A DNA stretch of 24,580 nucleotides from a virus, in IMG/VR virus record IMGVR_UViG_3300031673_000459, positions 1 to 24,580 of that record; one strand, written 5' to 3'. The notes beneath the pieces are model-generated. The model searched no databases and had not been told where the DNA came from. It saw only the letters and a list, made by a program, of their open reading frames with translations. The position numbers were made by a program, and so were the translations under genes. Below are positions 13,740-22,889 of the stretch, one piece after another (positions within the stretch are counted from its first letter, which is position 1; the number at the start of each line of letters is the position of its first letter).

Positions 13740-13743
13740 GACT

Positions 13744-14082
13744 ATGGCGCTTATTGATTTAAAGATCCCGAAGAAAACCCAAAAGGAAATGGAAAAAGGA
13801 GCCATGCCTATAGATTCCGAACACGATCAATATCCTTACGGGGCAAGGCTGAACTTCAATAAACCGGAGGTTGATAAGATAAAAATCCTAAAGACCATCC
13901 AGGCCGGCGCTATCGTGGAAATTAAGGCAAAGGCCAAAGTGACCAGTATCCGAACGGATGATACTGAAAAGGGCCGGAAGCGCCATAATGTGGAAATTCA
14001 GATCCACAAAATCGACATAACGAATACGAAATTTGAAGAGGACGAAAAAGAGGCGGCTTTTAAAGAGGGCACATCAAAATAA
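13744..14082 (+). CDS. Capsid-staple-like head protein
   Basis: 112 aa from ATG 13744, after AAGGAG; the same frame is open from 13468 but that part lies within terL and the preceding small gene. The order of elements, YPYGARLNFNKPEVDKIKIL, then AGAIVEIKAKAKVTSIRTDD and VEIQIHKIDI, matches phage capsid-staple proteins such as YSD1 gp17: a short arm followed by a small beta domain. Those clamp neighbouring major capsid proteins at the head surface. Position between terL and portal fits a head protein. Assignment is by remembered pattern and is moderate. Confidence 0.55.
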   Translation: MALIDLKIPKKTQKEMEKGAMPIDSEHDQYPYGARLNFNKPEVDKIKILKTIQAGAIVEIKAKAKVTSIRTDDTEKGRKRHNVEIQIHKIDITNTKFEEDEKEAAFKEGTSK

Positions 14083-14108
14083 TCTTAACCCAACGGGGGG
14101 ATGGAAGT

Positions 14109-14495
14109 ATGAAAAATTTTAAGAAGAATATTCATTCGGTATTCGTAGCGCTCCTGGTCATAGGTACAATTCTGGTATTTCAGGGGTGCTCGAAGAATAT
14201 TATCCTTGACTGGCAAAATCTGGACACTCCGACGAAGCGGTATTACTTCGCGCAGTTGAGTTTTAAGGACACGCAGACGGATTATATTGCCATGTTTCCG
14301 AGGCAGCCGAAGAAAACACAGACCTATCTGCGCGAAAATGTGTCTCCAGTACTGCACAAGGCCAAGCGGGCCCTGGACGCCTGGGACGAGGTGATTACGC
14401 AAGGCGCTATCAATACCGGGCAGGAAAGCAAGTTCACGCTGCTTTTTGATAAGCTGATCTTGCTCCTTAAACCCTATATCGTAAAGGAGAAATAG
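14109..14495 (+). CDS. Phage-encoded lipoprotein
   Basis: 128 aa. The N-terminus is a lipoprotein signal: basic start (KNFKKN), hydrophobic core, lipobox LVFQGC with Cys27. Ser at +2 suggests sorting to the outer membrane in a Gram-negative host. The mature part is mostly helical and charged (KRYYFAQLSFKDTQTDYIAM, then SPVLHKAKRALDAWDEVI). It could act at the cell envelope as a superinfection block or as the outer part of a spanin. No partner inner-membrane spanin was found beside it. It opens the block of exported proteins. Confidence 0.65.
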   Translation: MKNFKKNIHSVFVALLVIGTILVFQGCSKNIILDWQNLDTPTKRYYFAQLSFKDTQTDYIAMFPRQPKKTQTYLRENVSPVLHKAKRALDAWDEVITQGAINTGQESKFTLLFDKLILLLKPYIVKEK

Positions 14496-14497
14496 TT

Positions 14498-14665
14498 ATG
14501 ACAGCCGCACAATACGAGCTGGCCCTGCTCCTGGTAAAAGGCATAGTGAAATTAGGCGAGCGCCTGGATAAGGTGGGTAGTATGACCGACGATCAATGCC
14601 GGACGATGATCCCTGCGGTTCAGGCAGGTATAGACGAAAACGATAAAATCATAGAAGGATTGTAA
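14498..14665 (+). CDS. Small helical protein, 55 aa
   Basis: ATG 14498 lies two bases after the lipoprotein stop, with AAGGAG 8 bases upstream. The protein is helical and moderately acidic (LALLLVKGIVKLGERLDKVG, then MTDDQCRTMIPAVQAGIDEN). No membrane segment of full length and no known motif. Probably co-translated with its neighbours; function unknown. Confidence 0.55.
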   Translation: MTAAQYELALLLVKGIVKLGERLDKVGSMTDDQCRTMIPAVQAGIDENDKIIEGL

Positions 14666-14688
14666 ATAAGAATAGGAGGGTTACCGTT

Positions 14689-14901
14689 ATGTTTAGTGTG
14701 GATCCGCATATTGTGGAGTTTGTATCCAAGAATTTTCTTGGATTGTTGCTTGCCCGCGAGATCTTAAAACGCGTGGCCAAGATCACGCCCTGGGCGGGCG
14801 ATGATCAAATCTATCAAATTTTTACCGGGTTAATCGATGTTGTCCGGCGTCATAAACCATCGGATATGGAGGTAAAGCAAGATGATAAAGAAACGGTGTA
14901 A
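14689..14901 (+). CDS. Hypothetical small protein, 70 aa
   Basis: Preceded by AGGAGGG. The N-terminal part is amphipathic-hydrophobic (VEFVSKNFLGLLLAREILKR), and the C-terminus is acidic and overlaps the next gene by 20 bases. It may be membrane associated. No family recognised; placed in the same operon as the lipoprotein. Confidence 0.55.
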   Translation: MFSVDPHIVEFVSKNFLGLLLAREILKRVAKITPWAGDDQIYQIFTGLIDVVRRHKPSDMEVKQDDKETV

Positions 14902-15595
14902 AGGTTGCCGATATCATTCTTTGGATGAAAAACAGGCAAGAATGATTACCCTCGAAAAGGGAAAGGATCCGGTTTTATTTAGACCCTGCGTAAATCCGGA
15001 TATCGATGGTGTCCAAAACAAGTACCACAAGGCGACAACCATGGTGATCTGCAAATCAAAGGCCAAGACCCCTATGATGACCCACGCTAATTTTGGTTGC
15101 GGACTATTCGTCAAACTCCTTATGGCCCTGTTTGTATTCGCCATGTTGTTCCAGGTCGGCCATGCTCTGGCTGCGGGTACGGTAGTGGTCACCACTGATA
15201 CCACCTATACGCGGGGTGATTGGTCTAAAGGTGTCCGCGAGATTCTCTGGACCTGGACATCCACGGACGGCACGGCCACGGCCACGGGCGGATTCATCAA
15301 CGCGGTAACCGGGACAATTATCGGGATCTATGCGGTGCCCAGCACAGTAAACCTGCCGGACGATGATTACGATATCGATATTTTGGATGCCGGGAACAGT
15401 CACGATGTCCTTAACGGCGCCGGGGATAGTCTACCCCAGAGTGCAGTCAGTGATGAAAACCGGCGTTTCCCGGTTGATTGGCTGAATTCCGGGCCTATTT
15501 TTCTGGTGAATGAGACCCTTTCTTTTAACGGCGCAAACCTTAACACAGCCGGGACTGCAACGGGAAAACTGTATGTCTATATACTGCTTCCCTGA
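14882..15595 (+). CDS. Exported phage structural-type protein with a Cys-rich N-terminal extension
   Basis: 237 aa as one frame from ATG 14882. Residues 1-60 are a small Cys-bearing region (CKGC at 6-9, C36, C57). Then residues 66-98 look like a Sec signal peptide (GLFVKLLMALFVFAMLFQVG, then HALA-AG), and 99-237 a beta-rich domain typical of small phage structural proteins (GTVVVTTDTTYTRGD, IFLVNETLSF, KLYVYILLP). A signal peptide in the middle is odd. Either a second start at 15074 or 15077 makes the exported form, although no good ribosome site is seen there, or two proteins have fused. The former makes sense if both forms are used. Function unknown. Confidence 0.6.
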   Translation: MIKKRCKGCRYHSLDEKQARMITLEKGKDPVLFRPCVNPDIDGVQNKYHKATTMVICKSKAKTPMMTHANFGCGLFVKLLMALFVFAMLFQVGHALAAGTVVVTTDTTYTRGDWSKGVREILWTWTSTDGTATATGGFINAVTGTIIGIYAVPSTVNLPDDDYDIDILDAGNSHDVLNGAGDSLPQSAVSDENRRFPVDWLNSGPIFLVNETLSFNGANLNTAGTATGKLYVYILLP

Positions 15596-15626
15596 ACTGA
15601 AAACTTTTAACGGTCCTATTTATAAA

Positions 15627-18600
15627 ATGAAACGCAAATACATAGCTATACTTACAGCCTTTCTCCTTATCCTCTTCCTGTCCTCTCAGGCATGGGCGGC
15701 GAATTACTATGTCACACAGGCCGGGGCTGGCGATAAAAGTGGTCAACCAACTGTTGCCGATGCTATGCCAGTGGCTACATTCAACGCCCTTTCTGGCACA
15801 GGCTATGCCGGGGATTTCTTCTATTTCAGTGGTGCGATTACATCAGAGGTTAAACCTGGAATTTCAGGTACTTCTGGTGGGGGGTATGTTACTCTTGATG
15901 GTTATCAGGCAGGAAGTTGTGACCCCATTAATTCAGTGTGTGGTAGTTCTGCCGCGATTGACCGAAATGATCCTGGTGACGGCACATATGACGGTATCTT
16001 TACTAATAACCAAGACTATCTAATAATTCAGGATTTTAGAATCACAGATTGCAGTGCGGGAATTACATCTTCTTATCCAAGCACATCAGATCATATTATT
16101 ATCAAACGCAATCATATAAGTGTATGCCGAAGTGCCGGGATTTACGGTAGTAGCAGTGTTGGATATTGGACTATTGGTGGTTCAGAGGGTGATGGAAATG
16201 TTATATATAACATAGGTCTTGGTGGAACATTTTCGGCACCTGCTGGGTTAAGATTCTATCAAATCAATGATGTTGTTGCTTCTTATAATTATATCTACAA
16301 CGATGACGAAACATACGGCGATCCTGTTAAAAGTGATGGAATAGTTGTAATGAGCAGTAACAGGCATCTGTATGAATATAATACAATACACGATCAAGGT
16401 GAAGACGGTATTGATTGGAAAGGTTATTCGCAACAACTGATTTTCAGATTTAATAACTGTTACAATACCTATCAATCGCCCTTTCAGGTACAACGTGGGA
16501 CTGATTATTCTTACGTGTATGGAAATCGCCTTTGGAACGCAAATGAGCCTGGCGATCATTGGCATGGTTTTTTGATCTATCGTGGTGCTGACCAAGTCAA
16601 GGCATGGGCGAATCTGATATTCAACAATAGAGGTAGCGGTATTGCCATTTATAAGGATTCATCCGATACAAGCGGTGATCCAGTGTCCAGTACAGGATGT
16701 GTTTTTTATAATAATGTAATAGTTGAAAATGTGCGGGACGGTGACGATAATTCAGATTGTGGAGTTTTGGATTATGTAGGAACCGGGGCAATCTTTAAAA
16801 ATAATATATTTGCAAGAAATGAGTGGGGAGGAACAAACGAACGGCAGCTTTACTTCGCGTCTATTTCCGGCAGAACTTTAGACTACAATTTGTATTATTA
16901 CAACAGTAGTGATAGCCCGAAAATTCGTGTGGGGAGCACTTATTATACTCTTACTGATCCCGTATCTGGAACTTCGTTTAACACCGCAACAGGGCAAGAA
17001 GATCATGGAAATGTAGGTAATCCGCTTTTTATTGACATAGAAGGCTGGAATTTCCGGCTGCAATCCACAAGTCCCGCGAGAAATACAGGCGCAGATTTAA
17101 GCGGCCTTGCAGGATCTATGCAAGTTCAGGGCGTTACACACAATATGTATTATGATGACTGCCTTGATCCCGATAATACCGACTGGTCAACAATCCCTCC
17201 GACTGTGGCAACCAAAAAGCAAAATGATTACGTTTCCTGGGAAAAAGGCGCATATATCTATACGGGCGGTGGGCCAGGGCCAGACCCTAATGAAGCTCCG
17301 ACAGCCATTATAGTTTATCCACCGTCAAATATCACGATAAATGAGGGTGAAACAGTTACGTTTGAATTTTCTGGATCAGACCCAGATCCCCTTGATGTTC
17401 TTACTTATATTGGGTCTTTCAGCGATATTGATGATTGGGTACAAGACGGCACATATGCTGTTGGGGCGTTGGTAGAGAATGGAGCTACTACGTATTTTAA
17501 ATGTATACTTGAGCATACAGACGATACAGGAGATAAAGAGCCTCCTAATGCCACCTACTGGTCAACAACCCCAGAAACCACGGCAAGCCCAGGTACAGCG
17601 ACCTACGCAACCAAGGGGAATTACACAGTCAGCTTAAAAGTGAACGATGGAACCGTTGATAGCCCTACCGTTACAGTGCCTATAACTGTTCTTGATGTAT
17701 TGTCTCCTACAATCACTGACATTTTCACCCGAAACTCTGCGGGAACGCCCTGGGGCTTCGATGCTCATGTCGACACTGGCGACGCTACCTATATGTCTCA
17801 GAACACAACTTATGGAGACAATATAAATTATAGTAGCTCTGACACCCTGATTACACGATATGCTGGAAACTTGAGCTTTCAGACACTTGTGCAATATGAT
17901 TTAGCCTCTAAAGCAGCTGCGGAAATAACTGATGGGATTTTTAGCCTTTATCTGGAAACTGCCCCAGGTGTAACCACAAACATTGGGCTCTATCCTGTTA
18001 CAACTGCGTGGACAGAAGATGGTGTGACATGGAATTGTGCTAATGGTGTAGGCGATGATGTTGGGAGTTGTGATACAACTGAATGGACAGATTATCTGAC
18101 GCACGATGTCGGGGGGCTATTGAAAGAAATCCAGTTGACGCCAGAATCCACAATCAATCAATACTATGACTGGCAAAGCCCGGAACTCAGCGCTTATCTA
18201 CAATCAAGGGCGGGACTCATAGCGTATTTTCTCTTAAAATCTACTGTTACTGATTGGAGCGGGTATATTCCGGTTTGGAGTGATGACACTGGCACAGATG
18301 GTACACGACCAAAACTATCAACGACCTCTGGTTCTGAGGCTGGGGAGGTGCCCGTTTTAGTCAATATTGAATGCCCTGGCGGTGATGGGAATTATAAGGA
18401 AGGGGATACAACACCGCCGTTCAAATTGAACTTTAATGTGTCATGTGAATATGACCAAACAGTGGTTCTCAAACTCGATACCGACTCGGACGGGGCCAAT
18501 GATGCCGTGACTACGGTCAATGCGGGAAGTGGAACAAGTCAATTAACCGCCCCAGGAATCCTGGTTACAGCAGATCATCATACTATAAAATTAGATGCGT

Positions 18601-19361
18601 TACAATGTGATGTCACGGCTGGATATTTGCGGTCTGTGGCTGATGAAACAAGCATTGCCTTGACCGGGACAGCATTCACCACATTTCCCACCGGGGCAGA
18701 TCCAGGAAGCCTTGCCTCTAATAATAACATCATTATTGATGTCACGGCCCCCACTACATCAAGTGTGAATAACACCTGCACGGATTGTAGTGGAAACGCT
18801 ACTTACGCCACAGCAGGAACATTGATTGTCTATGAAATTGAATTGAGCGAATCTCCTATCATTTTATGGGGTCAACCAGACCATTTAAAGCAGCCCACAA
18901 ATATTATAGGTACAGGCAGTACAGTGTATGCGCAGTGTATAGGTTTGGGTGATGATACGGGTAGGATTAAGATGGGAGTTGAGCTAACCGTAGGGATGCG
19001 AATAGGCGTCTTCAATTTTGCTGGGGCTTTGGAGGGGATTTCTGTAACTGATCTTGCTGGGAACCCTATCAATGTAGATATGGGTGCATTAAGCCTCGCG
19101 GACGTAGCGGCGATTGTGATAGCTGTGCCTTATCCTTCTACCTCTCCCAAAAAATTCACAACAACTGACACCTGGGCTGATGCAATAACTGCGGGCTGGC
19201 ACAGTGTGCCGAGCGATAACTTGAATTTTAATGTTACAGAAAATATAAATACCGATAAACCTGGCACATCAGGGCATGAGATAGTCTACACGGGGACGAT
19301 AACGGGTACGGTCACGGTTGATGAGGATTATATTAACCTTGAAAGATTGATAATTAATTAG
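15627..19361 (+). CDS. Large secreted multidomain right-handed beta-helix protein
   Basis: 1244 aa from ATG 15627, chosen because it begins a classic signal peptide (residues 1-24, ending SSQAWA); the longer frame from 15510 lies inside the previous gene. Residues about 25-490 form a pectate-lyase-like beta-helix with Asn-ended coils, closing with a NPLF...DFxL...SPARNTG type motif. A PKD/cadherin-like domain (about 555-690) contains an inserted chitin-binding-like module at about 601-648 (YAVGALVENGATTYFKC, then PNATYW). A DNRLRE-type domain (about 700-870) and Ig-like parts follow. The protein stops soon after a segment like the first coil of another beta-helix. It may bind or cut polysaccharide at the cell surface or on the virion. 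The ribosome site is weak. Confidence 0.75.
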   Translation: MKRKYIAILTAFLLILFLSSQAWAANYYVTQAGAGDKSGQPTVADAMPVATFNALSGTGYAGDFFYFSGAITSEVKPGISGTSGGGYVTLDGYQAGSCDPINSVCGSSAAIDRNDPGDGTYDGIFTNNQDYLIIQDFRITDCSAGITSSYPSTSDHIIIKRNHISVCRSAGIYGSSSVGYWTIGGSEGDGNVIYNIGLGGTFSAPAGLRFYQINDVVASYNYIYNDDETYGDPVKSDGIVVMSSNRHLYEYNTIHDQGEDGIDWKGYSQQLIFRFNNCYNTYQSPFQVQRGTDYSYVYGNRLWNANEPGDHWHGFLIYRGADQVKAWANLIFNNRGSGIAIYKDSSDTSGDPVSSTGCVFYNNVIVENVRDGDDNSDCGVLDYVGTGAIFKNNIFARNEWGGTNERQLYFASISGRTLDYNLYYYNSSDSPKIRVGSTYYTLTDPVSGTSFNTATGQEDHGNVGNPLFIDIEGWNFRLQSTSPARNTGADLSGLAGSMQVQGVTHNMYYDDCLDPDNTDWSTIPPTVATKKQNDYVSWEKGAYIYTGGGPGPDPNEAPTAIIVYPPSNITINEGETVTFEFSGSDPDPLDVLTYIGSFSDIDDWVQDGTYAVGALVENGATTYFKCILEHTDDTGDKEPPNATYWSTTPETTASPGTATYATKGNYTVSLKVNDGTVDSPTVTVPITVLDVLSPTITDIFTRNSAGTPWGFDAHVDTGDATYMSQNTTYGDNINYSSSDTLITRYAGNLSFQTLVQYDLASKAAAEITDGIFSLYLETAPGVTTNIGLYPVTTAWTEDGVTWNCANGVGDDVGSCDTTEWTDYLTHDVGGLLKEIQLTPESTINQYYDWQSPELSAYLQSRAGLIAYFLLKSTVTDWSGYIPVWSDDTGTDGTRPKLSTTSGSEAGEVPVLVNIECPGGDGNYKEGDTTPPFKLNFNVSCEYDQTVVLKLDTDSDGANDAVTTVNAGSGTSQLTAPGILVTADHHTIKLDALQCDVTAGYLRSVADETSIALTGTAFTTFPTGADPGSLASNNNIIIDVTAPTTSSVNNTCTDCSGNATYATAGTLIVYEIELSESPIILWGQPDHLKQPTNIIGTGSTVYAQCIGLGDDTGRIKMGVELTVGMRIGVFNFAGALEGISVTDLAGNPINVDMGALSLADVAAIVIAVPYPSTSPKKFTTTDTWADAITAGWHSVPSDNLNFNVTENINTDKPGTSGHEIVYTGTITGTVTVDEDYINLERLIIN

Positions 19362-19371
19362 AGAGGATAAT

Positions 19372-20871
19372 ATGAAAAATCTTTTAGGATTTTTAATTAT
19401 ACCCTTAATGCTCCTGGTAGGTTCTCAGGCGTTTGGGGCGACTATTTACGTTGATAATAGTGGATGCGGAGACTGTGCTGATTACAGGGTAGCAGAACGA
19501 GATTGCGGTTCGGGAACCGAACAAAATTATGACACCATACAGGAAGCAGTAGACGCCTTATCCGCAGCGGGCGATATTATTGATATCCGTCCTGGAACGT
19601 ATGCTGAAACCGTGACAGGAACAAGTAAACAGGTGGGAGCGAATTGGGGATCTCCGATAACAATACGAGGGCATGATGGGGATGCTATGCCCGTTATTGA
19701 TGGGCAGGATAGCTATGCATTCCTTTCTGAATCTGATGTTAATTATTATTGGCTTTTTAGTGGTCTTAAATTTACTCGAAACTATAATGCTGCCTATGAT
19801 AGGACAATGTATATCGGCTATGGGGATTTTTTTACATTTGAAGACTGTACAATAGAGGGATATGTAAACACTTTTACACAGGGAGACCTTACATTTGATA
19901 CCTGCCTGTTTGATGGATTAGATGGTACACATGAATATGCGACACAGATTCAACAGCAATCTGGTGGAGCTGGAAGTCCAGGGCCTATCACAATTCAAGA
20001 TTGCACATTCCAGAATTATTCTGCCCGTGGTATCTGGATTATGCACGCATCAGACAGTAATATTATTACCAGAAATACAATCAATGCCTGTGTGACTGGA
20101 ATCGACATTGATAACTATGGCTGGACACGACAGAGTGATACAAACGAAGTTAGTTATAATAAGATATATGACTGTACTAACAGGGGATGTGAGTTTGAAA
20201 ATTGCACAAACTCAGTTATGAAGTACAATCGCAGTTACGGAAATCTCTATGGCCTGGACGTAATAACTTATGACGCCTATAGGGGAAGTGACTCAAGCAA
20301 TTTACTCTTTGGGAATGTCATTTATAACAGTGCTGATGGCGGGATAAGAATAATTGAGGCTGATGGAACTAAAATTTATCATAACACAATCGTCAACAAC
20401 ACAACTTCGACAGGTTGTATCGCAATAAAGAATGGTGAAGGAACAGATTATGGCAGCAATACTGATATACAAAATAATATTATGTACCAACCTGCCGCGA
20501 GTGATGCTTGCCTATGGTTTCCGGTAGGGGCCATTACAGGTGTGACCCTCAACCATAATATCTATTTTAACGCATCACAGGTAGATGTCATCTACGATGA
20601 GGATTCGGCGACATGGTACACTTTAGAAGAATGGGTGGCCGCAACAACCTATGACGATAATTCAATGCAGGATAATCCCGATTTCACCGACTTAGGAGGG
20701 GGTGACTTTACACTAACACCACAATCGCCCTGCATAAACGCCGGAGTTCGTAATCCGGGTTATGATGCAAGGTTGCATTGGTCCTCAAGTTGGCCTGATG
20801 GGGTAATATTATTCTATGGAAAATGTACTATTGGAGCATACGGTGTGCCTGGTGGAGCAGCCGGAATGTAA
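19372..20871 (+). CDS. Secreted right-handed beta-helix (pectate-lyase-like) protein
   Basis: 499 aa, GAGAGGA site upstream, 10 bases after the previous gene. Signal peptide residues 1-22 (LLGFLIIPLMLLVGSQAFG-AT). The mature N-terminus has the IYVDNSG start and YDTIQEAVDAL element that open many beta-helix proteins. Repeated coils follow (FEDCTIEGYV, ITIQDCTFQNYS, SNIITRNTINAC, TDIQNNIMYQ), and the end carries NPDFTDLGGGDFTLTPQSPC-INAG, a closing motif of bacterial surface beta-helix proteins. It probably recognises or degrades a polysaccharide. Catalytic residues cannot be assigned by eye. It is followed by a strong terminator. Confidence 0.8.
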   Translation: MKNLLGFLIIPLMLLVGSQAFGATIYVDNSGCGDCADYRVAERDCGSGTEQNYDTIQEAVDALSAAGDIIDIRPGTYAETVTGTSKQVGANWGSPITIRGHDGDAMPVIDGQDSYAFLSESDVNYYWLFSGLKFTRNYNAAYDRTMYIGYGDFFTFEDCTIEGYVNTFTQGDLTFDTCLFDGLDGTHEYATQIQQQSGGAGSPGPITIQDCTFQNYSARGIWIMHASDSNIITRNTINACVTGIDIDNYGWTRQSDTNEVSYNKIYDCTNRGCEFENCTNSVMKYNRSYGNLYGLDVITYDAYRGSDSSNLLFGNVIYNSADGGIRIIEADGTKIYHNTIVNNTTSTGCIAIKNGEGTDYGSNTDIQNNIMYQPAASDACLWFPVGAITGVTLNHNIYFNASQVDVIYDEDSATWYTLEEWVAATTYDDNSMQDNPDFTDLGGGDFTLTPQSPCINAGVRNPGYDARLHWSSSWPDGVILFYGKCTIGAYGVPGGAAGM

Positions 20872-20898
20872 GAATTAATAAAAATAAAACTTGGCTAA

Positions 20899-20986
20899 CT
20901 TCAGGCTGATCCCCTGAAGGACAGTAATTAAAGGGCAAATGTAGGGCCTACATCGGGAGAGATCCCGCCTACGTTGCCCTTTTTTT
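20899..20986 (+). terminator. Hairpin plus rho-independent terminator inside the late region
   Basis: A first hairpin CTTCAGG (20899-20905) / CCTGAAG (20913-20919) is followed by a long stem. That stem pairs GGGCAA (20933-20938) with TTGCCC (20974-20979), GTAGG with CCTAC, and CGGGA-GAGA-TCCCG at the tip, then seven T. Within it ATGTAGG-G-CCTACAT (20939-20953) is a near-perfect palindrome that competes with the main stem. Only 34 bases separate the T-run from the next start codon, so the downstream genes depend on read-through or antitermination. Confidence 0.75.
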
Positions 20987-21020
20987 ATTGCCGATAAACT
21001 AACAATGAGAGGTTAAAAAG

Positions 21021-22889
21021 ATGAAAAAACAATTACTATGGGCTGCACTTTTTATCTTAGGCTTTGCTGTTGTTGCCTATGCTGCATGGGACGGGGCGAC
21101 TAATTACCCTGCTGCCCTTGATGACGCCGCTTCCCTATATGACGTTGAGGATGCCGGAACCGTAGAAGATGAACATCACGATGCTCCTGTCCAGGCCATT
21201 ATTGCTATTGAGACTAAGATCGGAACTGGAGCAAGTACGCCAACGGCCACGGCTGTCATGATTGGTACGGGGGTTGGGACTTCAGCATGGGATACCACAC
21301 CCGCTTTTGGTACGCCTTCTTCGGGGACTTTAACGAATTGTACCGGACTTCCTATCTCTACTGGTGTTACTGGTTTAGGTGCGAATGTTGCGACTTTTTT
21401 GGCTACACCAACCACTGCTAATTTCGCCGGTGCCGTAACGGGTGAAACTGGAACGGGCGCGGTGGTTTTCGCAACGTCCCCAACACTCGTGACCCCTGCC
21501 TTGGGGACACCGGCATCTGGAACCTTGACGAGTTGTACGGGATTACCACTAACAACCGGAGTGGCAGGGGTTTTACCAGTTGCAAATGGCGGAACTAATT
21601 CAAATACAGCTTTAAACAATGATTTTGTAATGGTCAGCAATTCCGGTGCAATCGTGGAATCTGCTACGGTTACAGTAACGGAGCTTGCATTGCTGAATGG
21701 CGAAACAGATTTGGCAAATCAAAGCGAACTTGATACGGTTGCCGCCTTAGTAGATTCGGATGATGAGATCATAGCAATAATCAACGCTTCTCCTACTACA
21801 TATATTGATGTGGCGGCTGGGGGAACGGGAGTGGGGACTTTGGCTGATGGTGGATTAATGATAGGAAATGCCACCGGAGATGTTGAGGTGGTGGCTGCTG
21901 GTACAGCCACACAAATTTTAGTCGGTGGTGGAGCAAATACTGCACCTGTATGGGGAACGGACATACCCACAGCGGTTACAATAGGTTCTGGATATATCTA
22001 CAGGGCAGGGGGCACGGATGTAGCCGATGCGGATGTCGTGGACACGCTTACTATCACTAATATTTCACAGGTTCAAGACATCACTGCCTCCGCTGCGGAA
22101 ATCAACACTCCCCTGGACGGAGCATTAGTTACCCTTACTGAGTTTCGGGAACTTGAGACCATCGGTGATACAACTATATCAGCTAACCAATGGGCCTTAT
22201 TGGGTGGGGTTGCCGAAACATTGGGATTTGCAGAATTGAATTTGCTTGATGGTGAAACAGACCTGGCGAGTCAGGCTGAACTTAATGCTGTCGCTGCTTT
22301 GGTTGATTCTGATGATGAGATCATAGCGATTATCAATGCTTCACCAGGGACTCAAATTGGTGTACCTGCTGGTGGTATGGGGGCAGGAACTTTCACCAAC
22401 CATGGAGTATTGGTTGGTAGCGGGACTGGTGCGGTAACGGCGCTTGCTGTAGGTGGCCCCAAGCAAGTATTAAAGGGAGTAACCGATGCTGACCCTATCA
22501 TGGCGGTCGATAGGGATTTTTCCTCACAGCCGTATACTGCAAGCGGTAATATCACTGAAGCTCATATTCTTGCAAGCAAATTCATTACCAACAAAGGTGC
22601 TGGAGCTGAAATTGACTTGGTATTGCCTGATGTAGAATACTTTATTACTGTGATTTTCATTGTCAATCAAGCCTTTGTTATTGAGATCAATCCTCCGAAT
22701 GCGGACGCTCATGAGGCATTTGATCTTGATGATGGAGATAATTTGTTGGATGCAAGTGACTGTATTGATTCTCCTGCAATACTGGGATCTAAAATCTCAG
22801 CCACACGAATGATGTGGAGTGATGGCACCTGGAAATGGTCTTTTGATACGATCAGGGGTGCATGGGTAGATACAGGGCCGAGTGACTAA
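21021..22889 (+). CDS. Signal-peptide-bearing phage fibre-repeat protein
   Basis: 622 aa after a GAGAGG site. Residues 1-21 look like a Sec signal peptide (LLWAALFILGFAVVAYA-AW). The rest is Thr/Gly/Ala-rich with repeats known from phage tail fibres: FGTPSSGTLTNCTGLPIST, FATSPTLVTPALGTP, LPVANGGTN. A segment of about 50 residues starting LLNGETDL is duplicated (DNA 21690-21840 and 22242-22392). The C-terminal 130 residues form a different, probably globular domain (FITNKGAGAEIDLVLPDVEY to WKWSFDTIRGAW). Fibre proteins normally assemble in the cytoplasm, so the signal peptide is unexpected. It may be a surface-displayed or periplasmic adhesin, or a virion fibre exported for unknown reason. Confidence 0.75.
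   Translation: MKKQLLWAALFILGFAVVAYAAWDGATNYPAALDDAASLYDVEDAGTVEDEHHDAPVQAIIAIETKIGTGASTPTATAVMIGTGVGTSAWDTTPAFGTPSSGTLTNCTGLPISTGVTGLGANVATFLATPTTANFAGAVTGETGTGAVVFATSPTLVTPALGTPASGTLTSCTGLPLTTGVAGVLPVANGGTNSNTALNNDFVMVSNSGAIVESATVTVTELALLNGETDLANQSELDTVAALVDSDDEIIAIINASPTTYIDVAAGGTGVGTLADGGLMIGNATGDVEVVAAGTATQILVGGGANTAPVWGTDIPTAVTIGSGYIYRAGGTDVADADVVDTLTITNISQVQDITASAAEINTPLDGALVTLTEFRELETIGDTTISANQWALLGGVAETLGFAELNLLDGETDLASQAELNAVAALVDSDDEIIAIINASPGTQIGVPAGGMGAGTFTNHGVLVGSGTGAVTALAVGGPKQVLKGVTDADPIMAVDRDFSSQPYTASGNITEAHILASKFITNKGAGAEIDLVLPDVEYFITVIFIVNQAFVIEINPPNADAHEAFDLDDGDNLLDASDCIDSPAILGSKISATRMMWSDGTWKWSFDTIRGAWVDTGPSD
21690..22392 (+). repeat. Internal duplication in the fibre-repeat gene
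   Basis: Two copies of a 151-bp segment at 21690-21840 and 22242-22392 encode near-identical stretches. Both contain VAALVDSDDEIIAIINASP and start with L-L-(N/D)-G-E-T-D-L-A. The offset is 552 bp, a whole number of codons. The DNA has drifted more than the protein, showing an older duplication kept by selection. Confidence 0.8.

Noticed and set aside
13468-13743. N-terminal extension of the capsid-staple-like gene
   Set aside because: This part lies inside terL and the 53-aa gene in another frame; a good AAGGAG site supports the ATG at 13744.
21176-21640. Minus-strand frame in the fibre-repeat gene
   Set aside because: Val/Pro/Ala-rich shadow of the repeats on the other strand with no start signal.
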